Shown here: positions 25,482 through 36,810 of the stretch, one piece after another
Position numbering within the stretch: the first letter of the stretch is position 1
How the letters are laid out: every line of letters starts with the position of its first letter
Origin: Abelmoschus esculentus
Taxonomy: Eukaryota; Streptophyta; Magnoliopsida; Malvales; Malvaceae
Reading direction: 5' to 3'
Assembly: GCA_035048815.1 (NCBI GenBank)
Contig: JAUCBN010000026.1
Span: 17,805,001-17,869,000, forward strand
DNA length: 64,000 nt
Made by a program: the position numbers and the translations under genes
Notes under the pieces: model-generated
Databases searched by the model: none
Told to the model about the DNA's origin: nothing
What the model saw: only the letters and a program-made list of their open reading frames with translations

Positions 25482-26100
25482 TGTTCTTATTGATTGATAA
25501 TATATTCAAAAGCAGAATAAATTCAAGGATAAAAAGATCCTAGTAGTTATGTGTGTGTGCACGAATGTATGTATGAATGCACGAATGTAGGTATGAATGC
25601 ATGAATGAAGTAGGTATGAATGCACACATGAATGAATGCATGAATGTATGTATGAATGCACGAATGTATGTATGAATGCACAAATGTATGTATGAATGCA
25701 CGAATGTACGGATGTATGAATGCACGAATAAATGTATGTATGAATGCACGAATGAATGTTCTTATTGATTGATAATATATTCAAAAGCAGAATAAATTCA
25801 AGGATAAAAAGATCCTAGTAGTTATGTGTGTGTGCACGAATGTATGTAAGAATGTATGTATGAATGCACGAATGTATGTATGAATGCACAAATGAACGTA
25901 TGAATGCACGAATGCATGTATGAATGCACGAATGAATGTATGAATGCACGTATGTATGAATGCACGAATGTATGTATGAATGAATGCACGAATGAATGTA
26001 TGAATGAATGTAAGTATGAATGTACGAATGAATGTATGCAAGTATGAATGTTTGTACGAACGAATGTATGCATGAACAAATGAATGTATGTCTCACGGGT
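25482..26100. repeat. Two tetranucleotide arrays in a 275-bp tandem duplication
   Basis: A unit starting TGTTCTTATTGATTGATAAT occurs at 25482 and 25757. In each, ~75 bp of unique sequence leads into an (ATGN/ACGA)n array with GTGTGTGTGCACGAATG at the junction. The second array is longer. The ORFs it creates on the minus strand are spurious. Confidence 0.9.
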
Positions 26101-26108
26101 TAAAATGT

Positions 26109-26588
26109 GTTGATGTTTAATACTTTAATCCTAACAAAGAGATTCGTGCCAATTTGAATAAATTTATTAACTTCAACAGATACTTGTGTTGTATGCCTAA
26201 AAGAATAATTGCATCAATAAGCTATTATGAGAAACGAGTCCCAACAAAAGAGAAGACAGAAAGATACTTATTTTTCCTTACAACAGCTTTTGCTTCACCA
26301 GGACAACCAACCTTCTTTTCATCTCTCAACTTAATAATATATCATATTCAAAAGGGGAAAATTATAAATTAGAAGTAGAAGCATATACACAAACCTTTCA
26401 ATTAAATTCATCATCCAGCATGTTTTTTTAGCATCTGTCATCTTCCCACCTACCTTTATAGGTCTTCTTCACCTAATCAGTAAGAATATCACAACAATCA
26501 TAAAAACAAAAACATGAAGCCAAAAGGGAATCTAAAAATAAAATGAGTAGAAGTTACATAATATCACGGTGGACCAATAATATTATAT
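26109..26588. repeat. Duplicated flank, copy 2
   Basis: Matches 24090-24598 with scattered substitutions and small indels. Similarity stops at 26588 exactly where the mosaic of gene fragments begins. Confidence 0.9.
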
Positions 26589-26860
26589 CATGAAGCCTCA
26601 TCAAGCATTGCATCAAACTCTGCCCCTGATATTATTGCTTCCAACTCCAGCTTCCGCCTCTTATGTTTTGTTGAGAGATTTGTCGCACGCTAAACTTTTC
26701 ATGATTCAGTTTGACAATCCAATCTTTATAAGGAGAAAAAAAGTAAATGCAAGCATGCCACAGTAAAAAGAATCAAACAAGATTCAGTTCATAAACCTCG
26801 ATGGGGTCACTCCTGAGATTGATAAGTTCCTCCTTCAGATCTGTTATCAAAGTACAGATA
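26589..26860 (-). pseudogene. Unidentified coiled-coil gene fragment, copy 1
   Basis: Minus-strand translation gives HKRRKLELEAIISGAEFDAM and, after an intron-like gap, TDLKEELINLRSDPIE. Related copies lie at 29755-30075 and 34620-34950. I do not recognise the parent gene; it looks like a Glu/Lys/Leu-rich coiled coil. Confidence 0.65.
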
Positions 26861-26869
26861 AAGATTGTC

Positions 26870-27520
26870 GCCTGAGATAAAAGCCTCAAAATATCGCTCA
26901 CATTCTGAACACCAATTTCAATTTGATTTTCCATGTACACTCCTTTCTCAACATTTTCCTTCAGCTAAAATTTATGAATTGCATAATGAGAATAAGTTGG
27001 ATCAAAAAAATGAATGGCAAACATAAAAAAATAGGAAACTTACAAGTAAGTCGGTAGTAGAGGGATCAAGACGATCAGTTATTGCTCAATATATCTCAAG
27101 GAAAGAGCACTTGCAATTGTATTTGAACTTCTCATCCCTTCGAATTTCCTCTTCTTGGAACAAAACAGAGAATGTTAAACAATAATGCTTGCATAAACCA
27201 AACAACTGCTAGCATGAACTTTAAACTTTTACAACTAGAATTCTTACAAACAGAAACTCAAATATCTGAGGTGTTATAACCCGTTGAGGACTTGTCTTGA
27301 TTTCCGAATCTTCAATCTCTCCAAGCATTGTATATGTATTTCCACTTCTTGTTTGCACGTCCAAAACATAATCATGTCATCATAACTAATATAGTTAAGA
27401 AGAGAATAAAACACTTTCTGAATCCTAGGTTTCAAAGAAAGTACCTGGCCGTAGGCAAACCTACAACTATTATAGCCAGACAAACAATTTTCGACATTTG
27501 ACAGACCATCAATCCTGAAA
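26870..27520 (-). pseudogene. Kinesin-12 motor-domain fragment
   Basis: Minus-strand pieces in gene order: VENCLSGYNSCRFAYGQ, then after a retained intron SGNTYTMLGEIEDSEI, then RRDEKFKYNCKCSFLEIY followed by a stop, then ENVEKGVYMEN and VQNVSDILRLLSQ. These match the KIN-12 (PAKRP1/POK-type) motor. The P-loop Lys is changed to Asn (SGKT to SGNT) and stops interrupt it. Introns are retained, so this came from genomic DNA and is not an mRNA copy. Confidence 0.85.
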
Positions 27521-27688
27521 AGCATTTCCCACAAAAAAATGGTTACACAAAAGGAAAATCTCACAAATATTAATCAGTCTTTAAGTAGACCTATTCTACT
27601 ATTTGACATGCCACATGATCAAACGAGAATCTAGTTTCTCACTGTCAATCTAAGGGATACTCGTTTTTTTCTTTAAGCATCTCTTGTA

Positions 27689-28424
27689 GCCATTTGTGAT
27701 CTACTATGTCTATGAGAGGACGAACCCGAATAAAAACCTAAGTTTTTCAAATCATCAACAAAATTAGCAAATTAATCCAGTTTTTTCGTCAATTATCACA
27801 ATGAACTATAAATTTCTGCATGTAAACCTAAATTCAATTTCGAGTGATTTACTGGTACATTATGATACAAGTTAATCCAATATTCATAGACTTGGACTCC
27901 CCTGTTTCCATTCAAAAAAGATAATGTAAAGTAAAACGAACTTATCATAACCCGCAAACACTATCATTTGAGTTCCATAGCTATGCTGATTAGACTTCCC
28001 ATCAATAAATTGAGGCAACTATATGTAGAAGGCCAAAATTTATGCTATCCAAAGAAGCCATTTGTGATCTACTATGTCTTTGAGAGGACGAACCCGAATA
28101 AAAACCTAAGTTTTTCAAATCATCAACAAAATTAGCAAATTAATCCAGTTTTTTCGTCAATTATCACAATGAACTATAAATTTCTGCATGTAAACCTAAA
28201 TTCAATTTCGAGTGATTTACTGGTACATTATGATACAAGTTAATCCAATATTCATAAACTTGGACTCCCCTGTTTCCATTCAAAAAAGATAATGTAAAGT
28301 AAAACGAACTTATCATAACCCGCAAACACTATCATTTGAGTTCCATAGCTATGCTGATTAGACTTCCCATCAATAAATTGAGGCAACTATATGTAGAAGG
28401 CCAAAATTTATGCTATCCAAAGAA
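27689..28424. repeat. 368-bp near-perfect tandem duplication
   Basis: 27689-28056 and 28057-28424 are almost identical (only a few single-base differences seen). The unit is non-coding and is inserted between two kinesin fragments. Confidence 0.95.
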
Positions 28425-28529
28425 GAAACCAAATGGAAGAAAATTATGCATTATCCAAAAAAAAATCCTATGAAATGAGTCTGAACAAGTGATTCCATTC
28501 TTTGAATCTAGTCTTCAAAAAACTTACGA

Positions 28530-28760
28530 ATCATTATGCTGCAGCTGGTGTCTTCTTCTCTTTGATGAACCTATAAAGTACTCGGTGTTGAAAAATTAAG
28601 AATACAATTTATGACACAACAGAGATGGAAGTTAGAAGGCACAAAAAAATACCAAATGATTCAATTGTTCAATCTCTGCTTCAAACTTTTTTATTGAAGT
28701 TTCTCCCATTCTTCCCATTCTCAAGGCACCAGCAAGCGCTGCCTCCAAAGAGTTTATCTG
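28530..28760 (-). pseudogene. Kinesin-12 post-motor coiled-coil fragment
   Basis: Minus-strand translation gives SLEAALAGALRMGRMGETSI and KKFEAEIEQLNHL, then after a retained intron VHQREEDTSCSIM. This is the conserved KIN-12 segment following the motor (family: AETSIKQLEAEIEQLNRLV, QREEDTR). It lies upstream, in the sense direction, of the motor fragment, the reverse of normal gene order. Confidence 0.85.
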
Positions 28761-29754
28761 CAAAAAATTCAAACTTCCAAAAAACATATTGTTATTGACA
28801 CTCTATTAAGGAAAAAAAATAAACCATCATTACAACATTTGCTTGCTACTTGATTAGTGGACATTCTCACAATGTCTGGATTCATATCCAAAGTACATCA
28901 TCATCTTGTTCTGGACACATTTCAGATATGTTATTATCAGGACTTCTTTCCAATTGCAATGTAACAGCGATTGTTGAACCAAAAGACAAGGACCAGGATG
29001 TATTTTGCTGTCTAAAAGCAGAAAGTCCTTCCTGTTCAAAGAAGTCGATTCTGAATAATAATTATTTAAATCCAACACTGAACATTAAACTAAATCCAAC
29101 ACCAAAAATGAGGTAACTATTCAAGGCTTCTTAATCTAGCTCGCTGAGAAAACTTTAGAGTGCTAAGTGTTATAGTCTGGCTGAAAAAAAATAAAAAAAT
29201 GTAAATCATGCTTATTTATGTCCAAGTGAAATACTTGAAGTGTCCTAAATAGAAACCAATCAGATAGAAAGGTGAAATCTTGTATCCCATTGAAGATGAA
29301 ATGTTGTGTCATCATTACCAGTAACTGTAATGCAGTAAAGATAAAATAAAATAAAAATTGACCAGAAGAAGAAAGGTGAGTGTTGAGTACCCTAAGCTAC
29401 ATCCACAAGAATCAAAATCACATGACTGCATATGATAATATGTAGTCATAGATTTGACTAGACATAACTAAAAGTTAAGCAAGGAAAATATAATAAAAAA
29501 ATACCAGTAGTGGTTGTAGAAATAGGGAAATAGTTTTAAGTACTCTAGTATTGATAGAGATTTATTTATGCTATCTGCTTCCTTCAAACGCTCACCCTCA
29601 GCCCCAACAAAACTTTTCATTTTCAGCTTCCAATTCGTGCACCACCATGGGATGTTCTTAGCTGTAGGGAAAATCCAACAACATTGAACATTAAAACTAA
29701 ATCTAACACCAAAAATTGAGATAATTATTCAAAGTTCTTACTTTTACATTGTTG
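28761..29754. other. Mosaic spacer
   Basis: No complete gene. 28858-29045 has a diverged second copy at 32897-33055. Minus-strand phrases such as PEQDDDVLW suggest further gene debris. The rest is unremarkable. Confidence 0.45.
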
Positions 29755-30075
29755 TGTGGCATCTTCAACCAATAGTTTAGCCTCCAATAATTCTTGCCTC
29801 TTTGATTCAGCCTCATCAAGCATTGCATAAAACACTGCCGCTGATATTATTGCTTCCAACTCCAGCTTCCGCCTCTTATGTTTTGTTGAGAGATTTGTCG
29901 CACGCTAAGCTTTTCTTGATTCAGTTTGACAATCCAATTTGTACAAGGAGAAATATAGTAAATGCAAGCATGCCATAGTAAAAAGAATCAAATAAGATTC
30001 AGCTCATAAACCTCGATGGGGTCACTCCTGCGATTGATAAGTTCCTCCTTCAGATCTGTTATCACAGGGTTCAGC
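29755..30075 (-). pseudogene. Unidentified coiled-coil gene fragment, copy 2
   Basis: Very similar to 26589-26860. It extends further, adding ESKRQELLEAKLLVEDATQQ after the AMLDEA motif. Confidence 0.65.
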
Positions 30076-30449
30076 TCGTTTCACTGCTGTACTTGCTCTA
30101 AGCTGATCAATTTGTATATGCACATCAACTGGATCAACAAAAAACTCACATTCAAACCAAAAGTATGAGATTAGCTTTATTTAAAAAATATCATAAAATT
30201 GTGCAATCCAAGTTTACAATAAATTATAAACAATCAGACTATTACAGCAAACCTTAGTGCCTGAAACATGACATCAAACGCAGGCACCACTACTTTGAAA
30301 ACTTTATTCTGCCATGGAAGTGCAACAACCAAATCAGACGAAGCAAATAGGATAATAACACATCTATAGGGTAGCCATTCATCTTAATCTAATGAGCAAA
30401 AATTTGACAAAAAAGAATGTACGTACAACTTCTTTCCTATAAAGGTAGT

Positions 30450-30665
30450 ATCATGGAGAGAGATCATGGCAGCCATGGCTGATTCCTCTGAATCAAACTG
30501 TACAAACTCAAATCATTTACTCTTGCCATTTTCTTCAGCAATTTTACACGAAAGAATATTCCCAAAACGGGAAGGTTTCCTTCAAGAAAGTGGCCGTCAT
30601 AGAAGGGTCACGATTCTTGACAAAAAGATTGTCAATACCATTCTTCCTTGGGAAAGGATCTCTCA
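30450..30665 (-). pseudogene. Poly(A)-binding protein RRM fragment
   Basis: Minus-strand translation with frameshifts gives FGNILSCKIAEENGKSK, a stop, then FEFVQFDSEESAMAAM, the RNP1 half of a plant PABP RRM (family: GKSKGFGFVQF). The Gly of RNP1 is replaced by the stop. Weak PABP similarity (KKLYVH) continues toward 30430. A 106-residue ORF on the other strand is an antisense shadow. Confidence 0.85.
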
Positions 30666-30940
30666 AAATATCACATTATCCTCACTGGTTTTCCTTTCAG
30701 GTCAATGTGACTTAGAGCGAAAGTTATGCATACTGAGAAAAAAAAATCAGAGGATAAACATTAATAACTACTACTCAAGATTATAACCAAATATACAATG
30801 GAAGCAAGGCAATAAGCCAAGAACTAACCAAAACATAAAAGAAACTTCTTAACCCAAAACAAAATAAAGAAAAAGAAACCGTTCCAAGAAACTCAAGAAA
30901 CAGAGCTTTTGAAAAAAAAGGCTAGAGGATCTCTCAAGAA

Positions 30941-31590
30941 ACACCATTCTTAAGTTCATGCAATAACATCTCCCAATTCTTACTACAAAAAAGCTCTTGT
31001 AAACAAGCAAAATATTCATCTTTACTCTATATATACAAAGCAAACAGAAGCAGAAGTTATTGACAACCTAAAATTGCAATGGATGGGTACACAGAAAATA
31101 TTAATACACAGACTACCTGAGTTAGTATAGCACCAGCATGACCAAATCTAGCAATCATTTCAGAAAGCTTCTATTTTCTATCACCGTCAAGTTTCTCCAA
31201 TGACATCTCTAATGGCTTCATACTGACAGAGTAAGAGAAAGCACAAGAAACTTCTCAACACTAACTTTTCGAATAAATTAACACCATTCTTAAGTTCATG
31301 CAATAACATCTGCCAATTCTTACTACAAAAAAGCTCTTATAAACAAGCAAAATATTCATCTTTACTCTACGCATACAAAGCAAACAGAAACAGAAGTTAT
31401 TGACAACCTAAAATTGCAATAGATGGGTACACAGAAAATATTAATACACGACTACCTGAGCTAGTAGCACCAGCATGACTAAATTTAGCAATCATTTCAG
31501 AAAGCTTCTATTTTCTATCACCGTCAAGTTTCTCCAATGACCTCTCTAATGGCTTCATACTGACAGAGTAAGAGAAAGCACAAGAAACTT
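30941..31590. repeat. ~310-bp direct duplication, 340 bp apart
   Basis: 30941-31252 and 31281-31590 are near-identical, starting ACACCATTCTTAAGTTCATG and ending CACAAGAAACTT. Minus-strand reading has KLSEMIARFGHAGAILTQ, possibly a fragment of an unidentified gene. Confidence 0.9.
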
Positions 31591-32735
31591 AATATAGGTA
31601 TAAATCACGTGGAACTAAAGAGATAATAAAAGTGAGTGAAAATATTACTTTATCTACGGCTGTCAGAGCAGAAAAGGTTGCACCACTGACATTTGGGGTC
31701 CCATCTTTAAGACACAGCAATTTAAAATAATAGATGAACTGAATACCTAAATTTTATGTATACGAACTCCAAAAATCCTTACAATCACATATCATAATAC
31801 AACTCAAAATGTTCACAAAATTTTCACTGTCACCTTGATTTAACATTTTTATGTTTTCATTTTCTACTAGAATGAAAGAGGAGGGATGCAGCATGGACAA
31901 TCGGACTAACATTAAGCAAAGATAAATGAGAATAATGAGGCCTAAAATATTCTAACATGGAATTAGAATTATAAAAGTAAAACTTCACTGACCACCATAC
32001 AGATTGGGACATAATCCTTATGCAACAGCAGAAGGACAACTTTGTGATACAGAATGTCTCACAGTTCAAAGTTAACGAACCACAAGTGGAACTTTCATCC
32101 CTGTTCTGGTGGAAACAAAATTATCTTATCCCAGTAATGTTAATACAAAGGAGAAAATATCTTCTTCAAAGTCAGTCAAACTTTCATAAATCACCATGAG
32201 CTATTTTTTTGTCGATGAAAGCTTTGTGATATCAGCAATAGCCCCTTTCTTTCTGACCACTTTGTATCTTTCTACAAGATATGTGGTGCTATAAAGAGAG
32301 GAAGATAGTAAGCAGCTTAATTAAACCAATTTCAGAATAACGAGTAAAGCTTTGGGGTTACTCAAAATGAAAAGTATGGGAACGATACTAACTAATTCAT
32401 CCCAAGATCTAGACTTCTCCAGAGGAGTTAATATATCAACCGGATCAACAAACTCACATTCATCTATTTGCACAGGAGCTACCAGCACAAGATATAGTAA
32501 AAAAATACAAGATTAGCTTTATAAAAAGATATGAGAAAACTGTGAATCCAAGTTCTCAATAAAATACATACTATCAGCTTCCAATTAGCTCAACAGCACC
32601 AGGGCCAGCAGCTCTAGAAACAGTCACAGGTTCTGGTTCCCAGTGTTGCTCAGATCTGAAAAGATAATGAATGGATTAAAATTTAATAAACCAGACCTAA
32701 ACACTGCAAACTGAAGTAAAAATTATAAAATTTTA
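31591..32735. other. Mosaic spacer, no gene recognised
   Basis: Contains minus-strand coding-like phrases (near 31650-31710 DGTPNVSGATFSALTAVDK; near 32590-32660 EPVTVSRAAGPGAVELIGS) that may be captured exons of unknown genes. I cannot name them. Confidence 0.4.
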
Positions 32736-32739
32736 AGAT

Positions 32740-33060
32740 TGGTAATCGCAAGGAACCAGCAAGTATTGCCTCCAAAGACTTTAACTGCAAAAAATTTAAG
32801 TGTTCCAAAAAGCGTTCCGTTAATTATTAAAACAAATGATTTGACACTCTACTAAGGAAAAATAACCATTTTTGCAGAATTTGCCAACCATCTGCTTAGT
32901 GGACATTCTAACAACTATCCAGGTGCATATCAACAGGTTCTGGACACATTTCAAATGTGTTATTATCAAGAGTTCCTGCTCAGGGATTGCTGAACAAAAA
33001 GGCAATGATTGGTTACATTCTAACGTCTGAAAGCAGAAAGCTCTTCCTGCTCAGGAAAGC
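32740..33060 (-). pseudogene. Diverged second copy of kinesin-12 coil block
   Basis: LKSLEAILAGSLR near 32760 matches the coiled-coil fragment at 28.7 kb, and 32897-33055 matches 28858-29045. The pairing shows a multi-kilobase duplication inside the mosaic. Confidence 0.7.
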
Positions 33061-33589
33061 CATCAAATTACAATTTATTTAATTCACTTGAATTTAGAAA
33101 TGAAAAATAAATAAATAAACTATGATGAATGTACCACGCATTTAGAAGTTGTATCTAATTTTGCAGTGCAATGACATCTCCAATAGTAGCAAAAAGACAG
33201 GAATTTTATCACACAAATATAATCTAAAACAAAAACATATACATGCTTCAACCAACTAGTCTATCTTGCAGGAATTTCATCACACAAAATGAAAACAATT
33301 ACTGCATCTAGCATTCTAGCTTAAACAGATAAATAAATCAGAATAACAAGAATCTGAACAAGGCATCAAGAGAGATTTAGCCTTGCATTAATACTCAAAC
33401 AAATGTCCATGCTCAATGGGATAGGCCACAAAAGGCTTATCCGGTAACTATGGGGAGTCTGAAACACTGACTCATAATTCCTAAGTTATGAGTCATTATG
33501 GACAGGTAACTTCTTCCATAAGAAAATCAATTGGCCAGTTCAAGACCTGATTGAGACGTCACCCATGATTGTCTTTGAACCAGATATAA

Positions 33590-33742
33590 TCCACAGAAGC
33601 AAGTTTTCTACAGAAAAGGAATTACTATACCAAGTCATTTCTGAATTTCTCATTCCAAGTTGCTGCTGGGAAACATATCCTGAAAATGCCATGCCAACAG
33701 CAGAAACACTAAGACCACCAGAGTGCTGACCCCCAAATTGCA
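33590..33742 (-). pseudogene. MLN51/Barentsz C-terminal fragment
   Basis: Minus-strand translation MQFGGQHSGGLSVSAVGMAF, then SGYVSQQQLGMRNSEMTW, resembles the C-terminal region of the plant exon-junction-complex protein MLN51 as I recall it. The frame then departs from the family, so only a short piece survives. Recognition is from memory of the motif and should be confirmed by search. Confidence 0.65.
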
Positions 33743-34619
33743 TAACTGCATACCAACCATTCAGGAAAAAAATTAAATAAATCTAAGTTATAGATACGTT
33801 CAATAGCAAGAACTAAGGAAGCGAAGAATTGTCGAAGAGTAAGCATAGAATAATAGAAATGAAACCACAACACATATCTATATAAGAGCATAGATGCAAA
33901 ACGGCTTAGCGTTAAATACATCCATATACAACACCATAACACTAATAAAAGTGAAGATTTTACCTAATTTTCAGTAAAAGTTTGGCTGTACTAGTTAAAT
34001 TCACAGGGTCAGCCTCAACTTCTATTTTCATCAAGCAGCAAAACAAAATAATACAATTTGTATTTCAATATAACTGTTAAAAGGCATTTCTAGAATAGAC
34101 TAATTTCAAGAGTCAGCACTTTGGAGGAATTTCAGACGTTTTCTATCTACAGTAGTATCAAAAAGACAGGAATTTTATCACACAAATATAAGCTAAAACG
34201 CAAACATATACATTCTTCAACCAGTTTGTACTACACCTTTCTGAATCTGGCATGATATTGCAAACAGCAAAACGGTTGTCGAGTGTTTTTCCCACCGGCT
34301 CTCAGAATGTGATTTTCATATCTATTGGTCCACACATGAAACTGAGCTCAAATTTAATTTCATGGAAATTAAAGCAGAACAAAGTACCATGCTTCATTCT
34401 AAAGAGTGCTCTCGCATTCAGCTTTCAAGTCCCGCACCACCATAAGATGTTCTCAACTGTAGCATTATAAACATCAAGGATAACTGCTAAATATTATCAG
34501 AATTTAGATACCTGTAGAGAAATGCCTACCTCCAGTAATTCCTGGAGAGAAAACAACGACAACATTGAACATTAAAACTAAATCCAACACTAAAAAATGC
34601 AGCAACTATTCAAGGCTCT

Positions 34620-34950
34620 TACTTTTACGCTGCTGTGTAGCATCTTTATCCAGTAATTTAGCCTCAAATTAATCCCCGACTCTTTAATTCAGCCTAATCA
34701 AGCAATGCATGACTTTGTCGCTGATATTATTGCTTCCAACTCCTGCTTCCGCCTCTTAAGGTTTGATGTGAGATTCGTCTCAAGCTAAACTTGTCTTGGT
34801 TCAGTCTGACAATCCAATTTGTACAAGGTGAGAAATAAGTAAATGGAAGCATGTCAAAGTAAAAGCAATCAAATAAGGTTTAGCACATAAACCACAATGG
34901 GGGTCAATCCTGCGATTGATAAGTTCCCCAAAATCTGTTATCTCAGGGCT
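34620..34950 (-). pseudogene. Unidentified coiled-coil gene fragment, copy 3
   Basis: A more diverged copy of 29755-30075, preceded by an additional matching block near 34420-34460 / 29620-29660. Several stops and frameshifts. Confidence 0.6.
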
Positions 34951-35929
34951 CAATCCTGACAGAAGGTCCTTCTCTTTAGGTTGTTAAGTGATCAATAAGC
35001 TTCGTTCCCATTTTTACTCGTTTCACTGCCATAATAAGTCAAATCTGAAATAATAGTCAGCGTAGATTGAACTAAGATAAAATACATACAAATAGCTAAA
35101 ACATAAGGCACAGAGAGTCGACCAAAAACCTTTTATGCCTTATTTACAAGAGCTTTAGTTGTATACGTTGCGTGTTTCGCTCATCACCTACGATTTCAAG
35201 AGGGAGAGACCTTTGAAAGGAAATTATGTCACTATCCTCAAGCTGCCGAGAAAATAGTTAGATGAATAAAACACTTTAAAATAAACAAAACAAAAACGGC
35301 TCAAAATTGAAATGCAATGTATACCTGGCTGGTTCGTAACGTCTAGACTTGTACATTAACTTCTTCAATCATAATAACTAGTAAATAATAAGTAACATAA
35401 GTTAAAAAGTGTTAGGGTAGGTAGATTTAGCTTTTGAATCTCATTATAGACACATGCAAGCCCAACCGATTCATTTCGCATGAGTATGAAGATATTAAAA
35501 ACATGCAAGCCAAACTCGCTGATGTCACATGAGTACAAAAATATTAAATATCATTGCATTTTGAAGAGAAATACAAAGATAACATAATGCTGCAGTGTTT
35601 GGAAAAAAAGGATAAGACTGTTTTCTTTACCTTTCAGATCCAACCCTCCATCGGAAGAATTTCAAACCAACATTTTCCAGCAAAATATCAAGGTGTTGCA
35701 AAAAATACTCTAACCGTCAACTTGAACAAAAGGGAAAAGAAATCAAGCTATACTAGTTTACATCTGGGATGAAAGGGGGAAAGGTAGATACATTGACAAT
35801 ACACGGTTGAGACACATGCATAACTCATCAACAACAAGCTTAGAGAGTACCAAGAATAGTAAACTATTTAGAAGATCAAACAAGCAGAACCAGAACGAAT
35901 CAAATTGATCGGCCAAAAACTAATTGTCT

Positions 35930-36545
35930 ATCTGTTAATTCCCTCTATTGATGCTCCTATGGTTTGAATTATTCGATCAAAAATACTTGTTCTATCAACT
36001 TCAAATGATCTCCAATGGAGCAGGCATTTATATATTAGGCAAGCAGCCACTGGCTTGCCCCCAGAGAATCCTAAATCTTGAGAAATACACTTTATCAGAA
36101 GCTCCTGATTCTCCTGCACCAATCAGAAGAAAGCCGTTAAATGTAGTTCATCAAAGCATTCCAGAAAAAGATAAACCTTTTAAGAAAGGTCATTTTTCAT
36201 AATATTAAAAACTGACCTGTTGTTTTTCATTAAGAGATTATTGGGGCTTCTCCTAAGTCTCTGTAAACTGCGGATTTGGTAAAGCTTTCTGTATCTCTTC
36301 ATTTACAAGATTACCATTCTCAGGAGTCCTCTGAAATTAAAAAATCAAAAATAAACACACAACAAAACCTCCATAATATACAAGGCATTCGACAAAAAAA
36401 ACTTCTAATGCAACCAGTACCTGAAAATTAGTCGTCTTGGATCTTGCTGCCAAAGCTCTTCCAGTTGGCGACATGGAGAGTGCTTGTTGACGGAGTACCT
36501 GGTTCTCTGATTCCAAATTCGAGATCTTCTCTTCTCTTCTAGTCT
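35930..36545 (-). pseudogene. Myosin XI tail fragment
   Basis: Three exon pieces remain in order on the minus strand with intact-looking introns: ISNLESENQVLRQQALSMSP (36422-36545), RTPENGNLVNEEIQK...SLNEKQQ (about 36215-36331, with in-frame stops) and ENQELLIKCISQDLGFSGGK followed by YKCLLHWRSFEVDRTSIFDR (35930-36118). These are the end of the coiled coil and start of the DIL/globular tail of plant myosin XI. Retained introns point to capture of genomic DNA. Confidence 0.9.
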
Positions 36546-36578
36546 GAACCATGGGAACAATAAAAATGTTGCAAAAGG

Positions 36579-36680
36579 ATTAAGCTGTGCATCATATCCA
36601 TGTAAAGCTGCCATTGCTTCTTCGGGAGAGGAAAAGCACACAAAGCCAAATCCCTTACTCGTTCCATTTTCAAGCTGCCA
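36579..36680 (-). pseudogene. Second PABP RRM fragment, joined to myosin piece
   Basis: Minus-strand NGTSKGFGFVCFSSPEEAMA is RNP1 of a PABP-like RRM (probably RRM4, where family members read GFVCFSSPEEA). About 35 bp later the sense strand becomes myosin XI sequence, so two unrelated genes are fused. Confidence 0.8.
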
Positions 36681-36810
36681 TTTTGCTGTTCTTGAATTGA
36701 TTGAACCCGAAAGAGAATAGGGTTTTTATGGACAGCTGGTTATGGACAACGGTGAGGGGTAATATATATAGATTCGTGTACAGCTGTAAAGTAGCAACGT
36801 CTTTATTTGC

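Noticed and set aside
25506..26096. Overlapping His/Ile-rich minus-strand ORFs
   Set aside because: Same cause: tetranucleotide arrays.
22730..26100. CRISPR-like or satellite array
   Set aside because: No spacer-repeat structure; it is a simple tetranucleotide repeat in a plant nuclear genome.
30466..30786. 106-aa plus ORF
   Set aside because: Antisense of the PABP RRM fragment.
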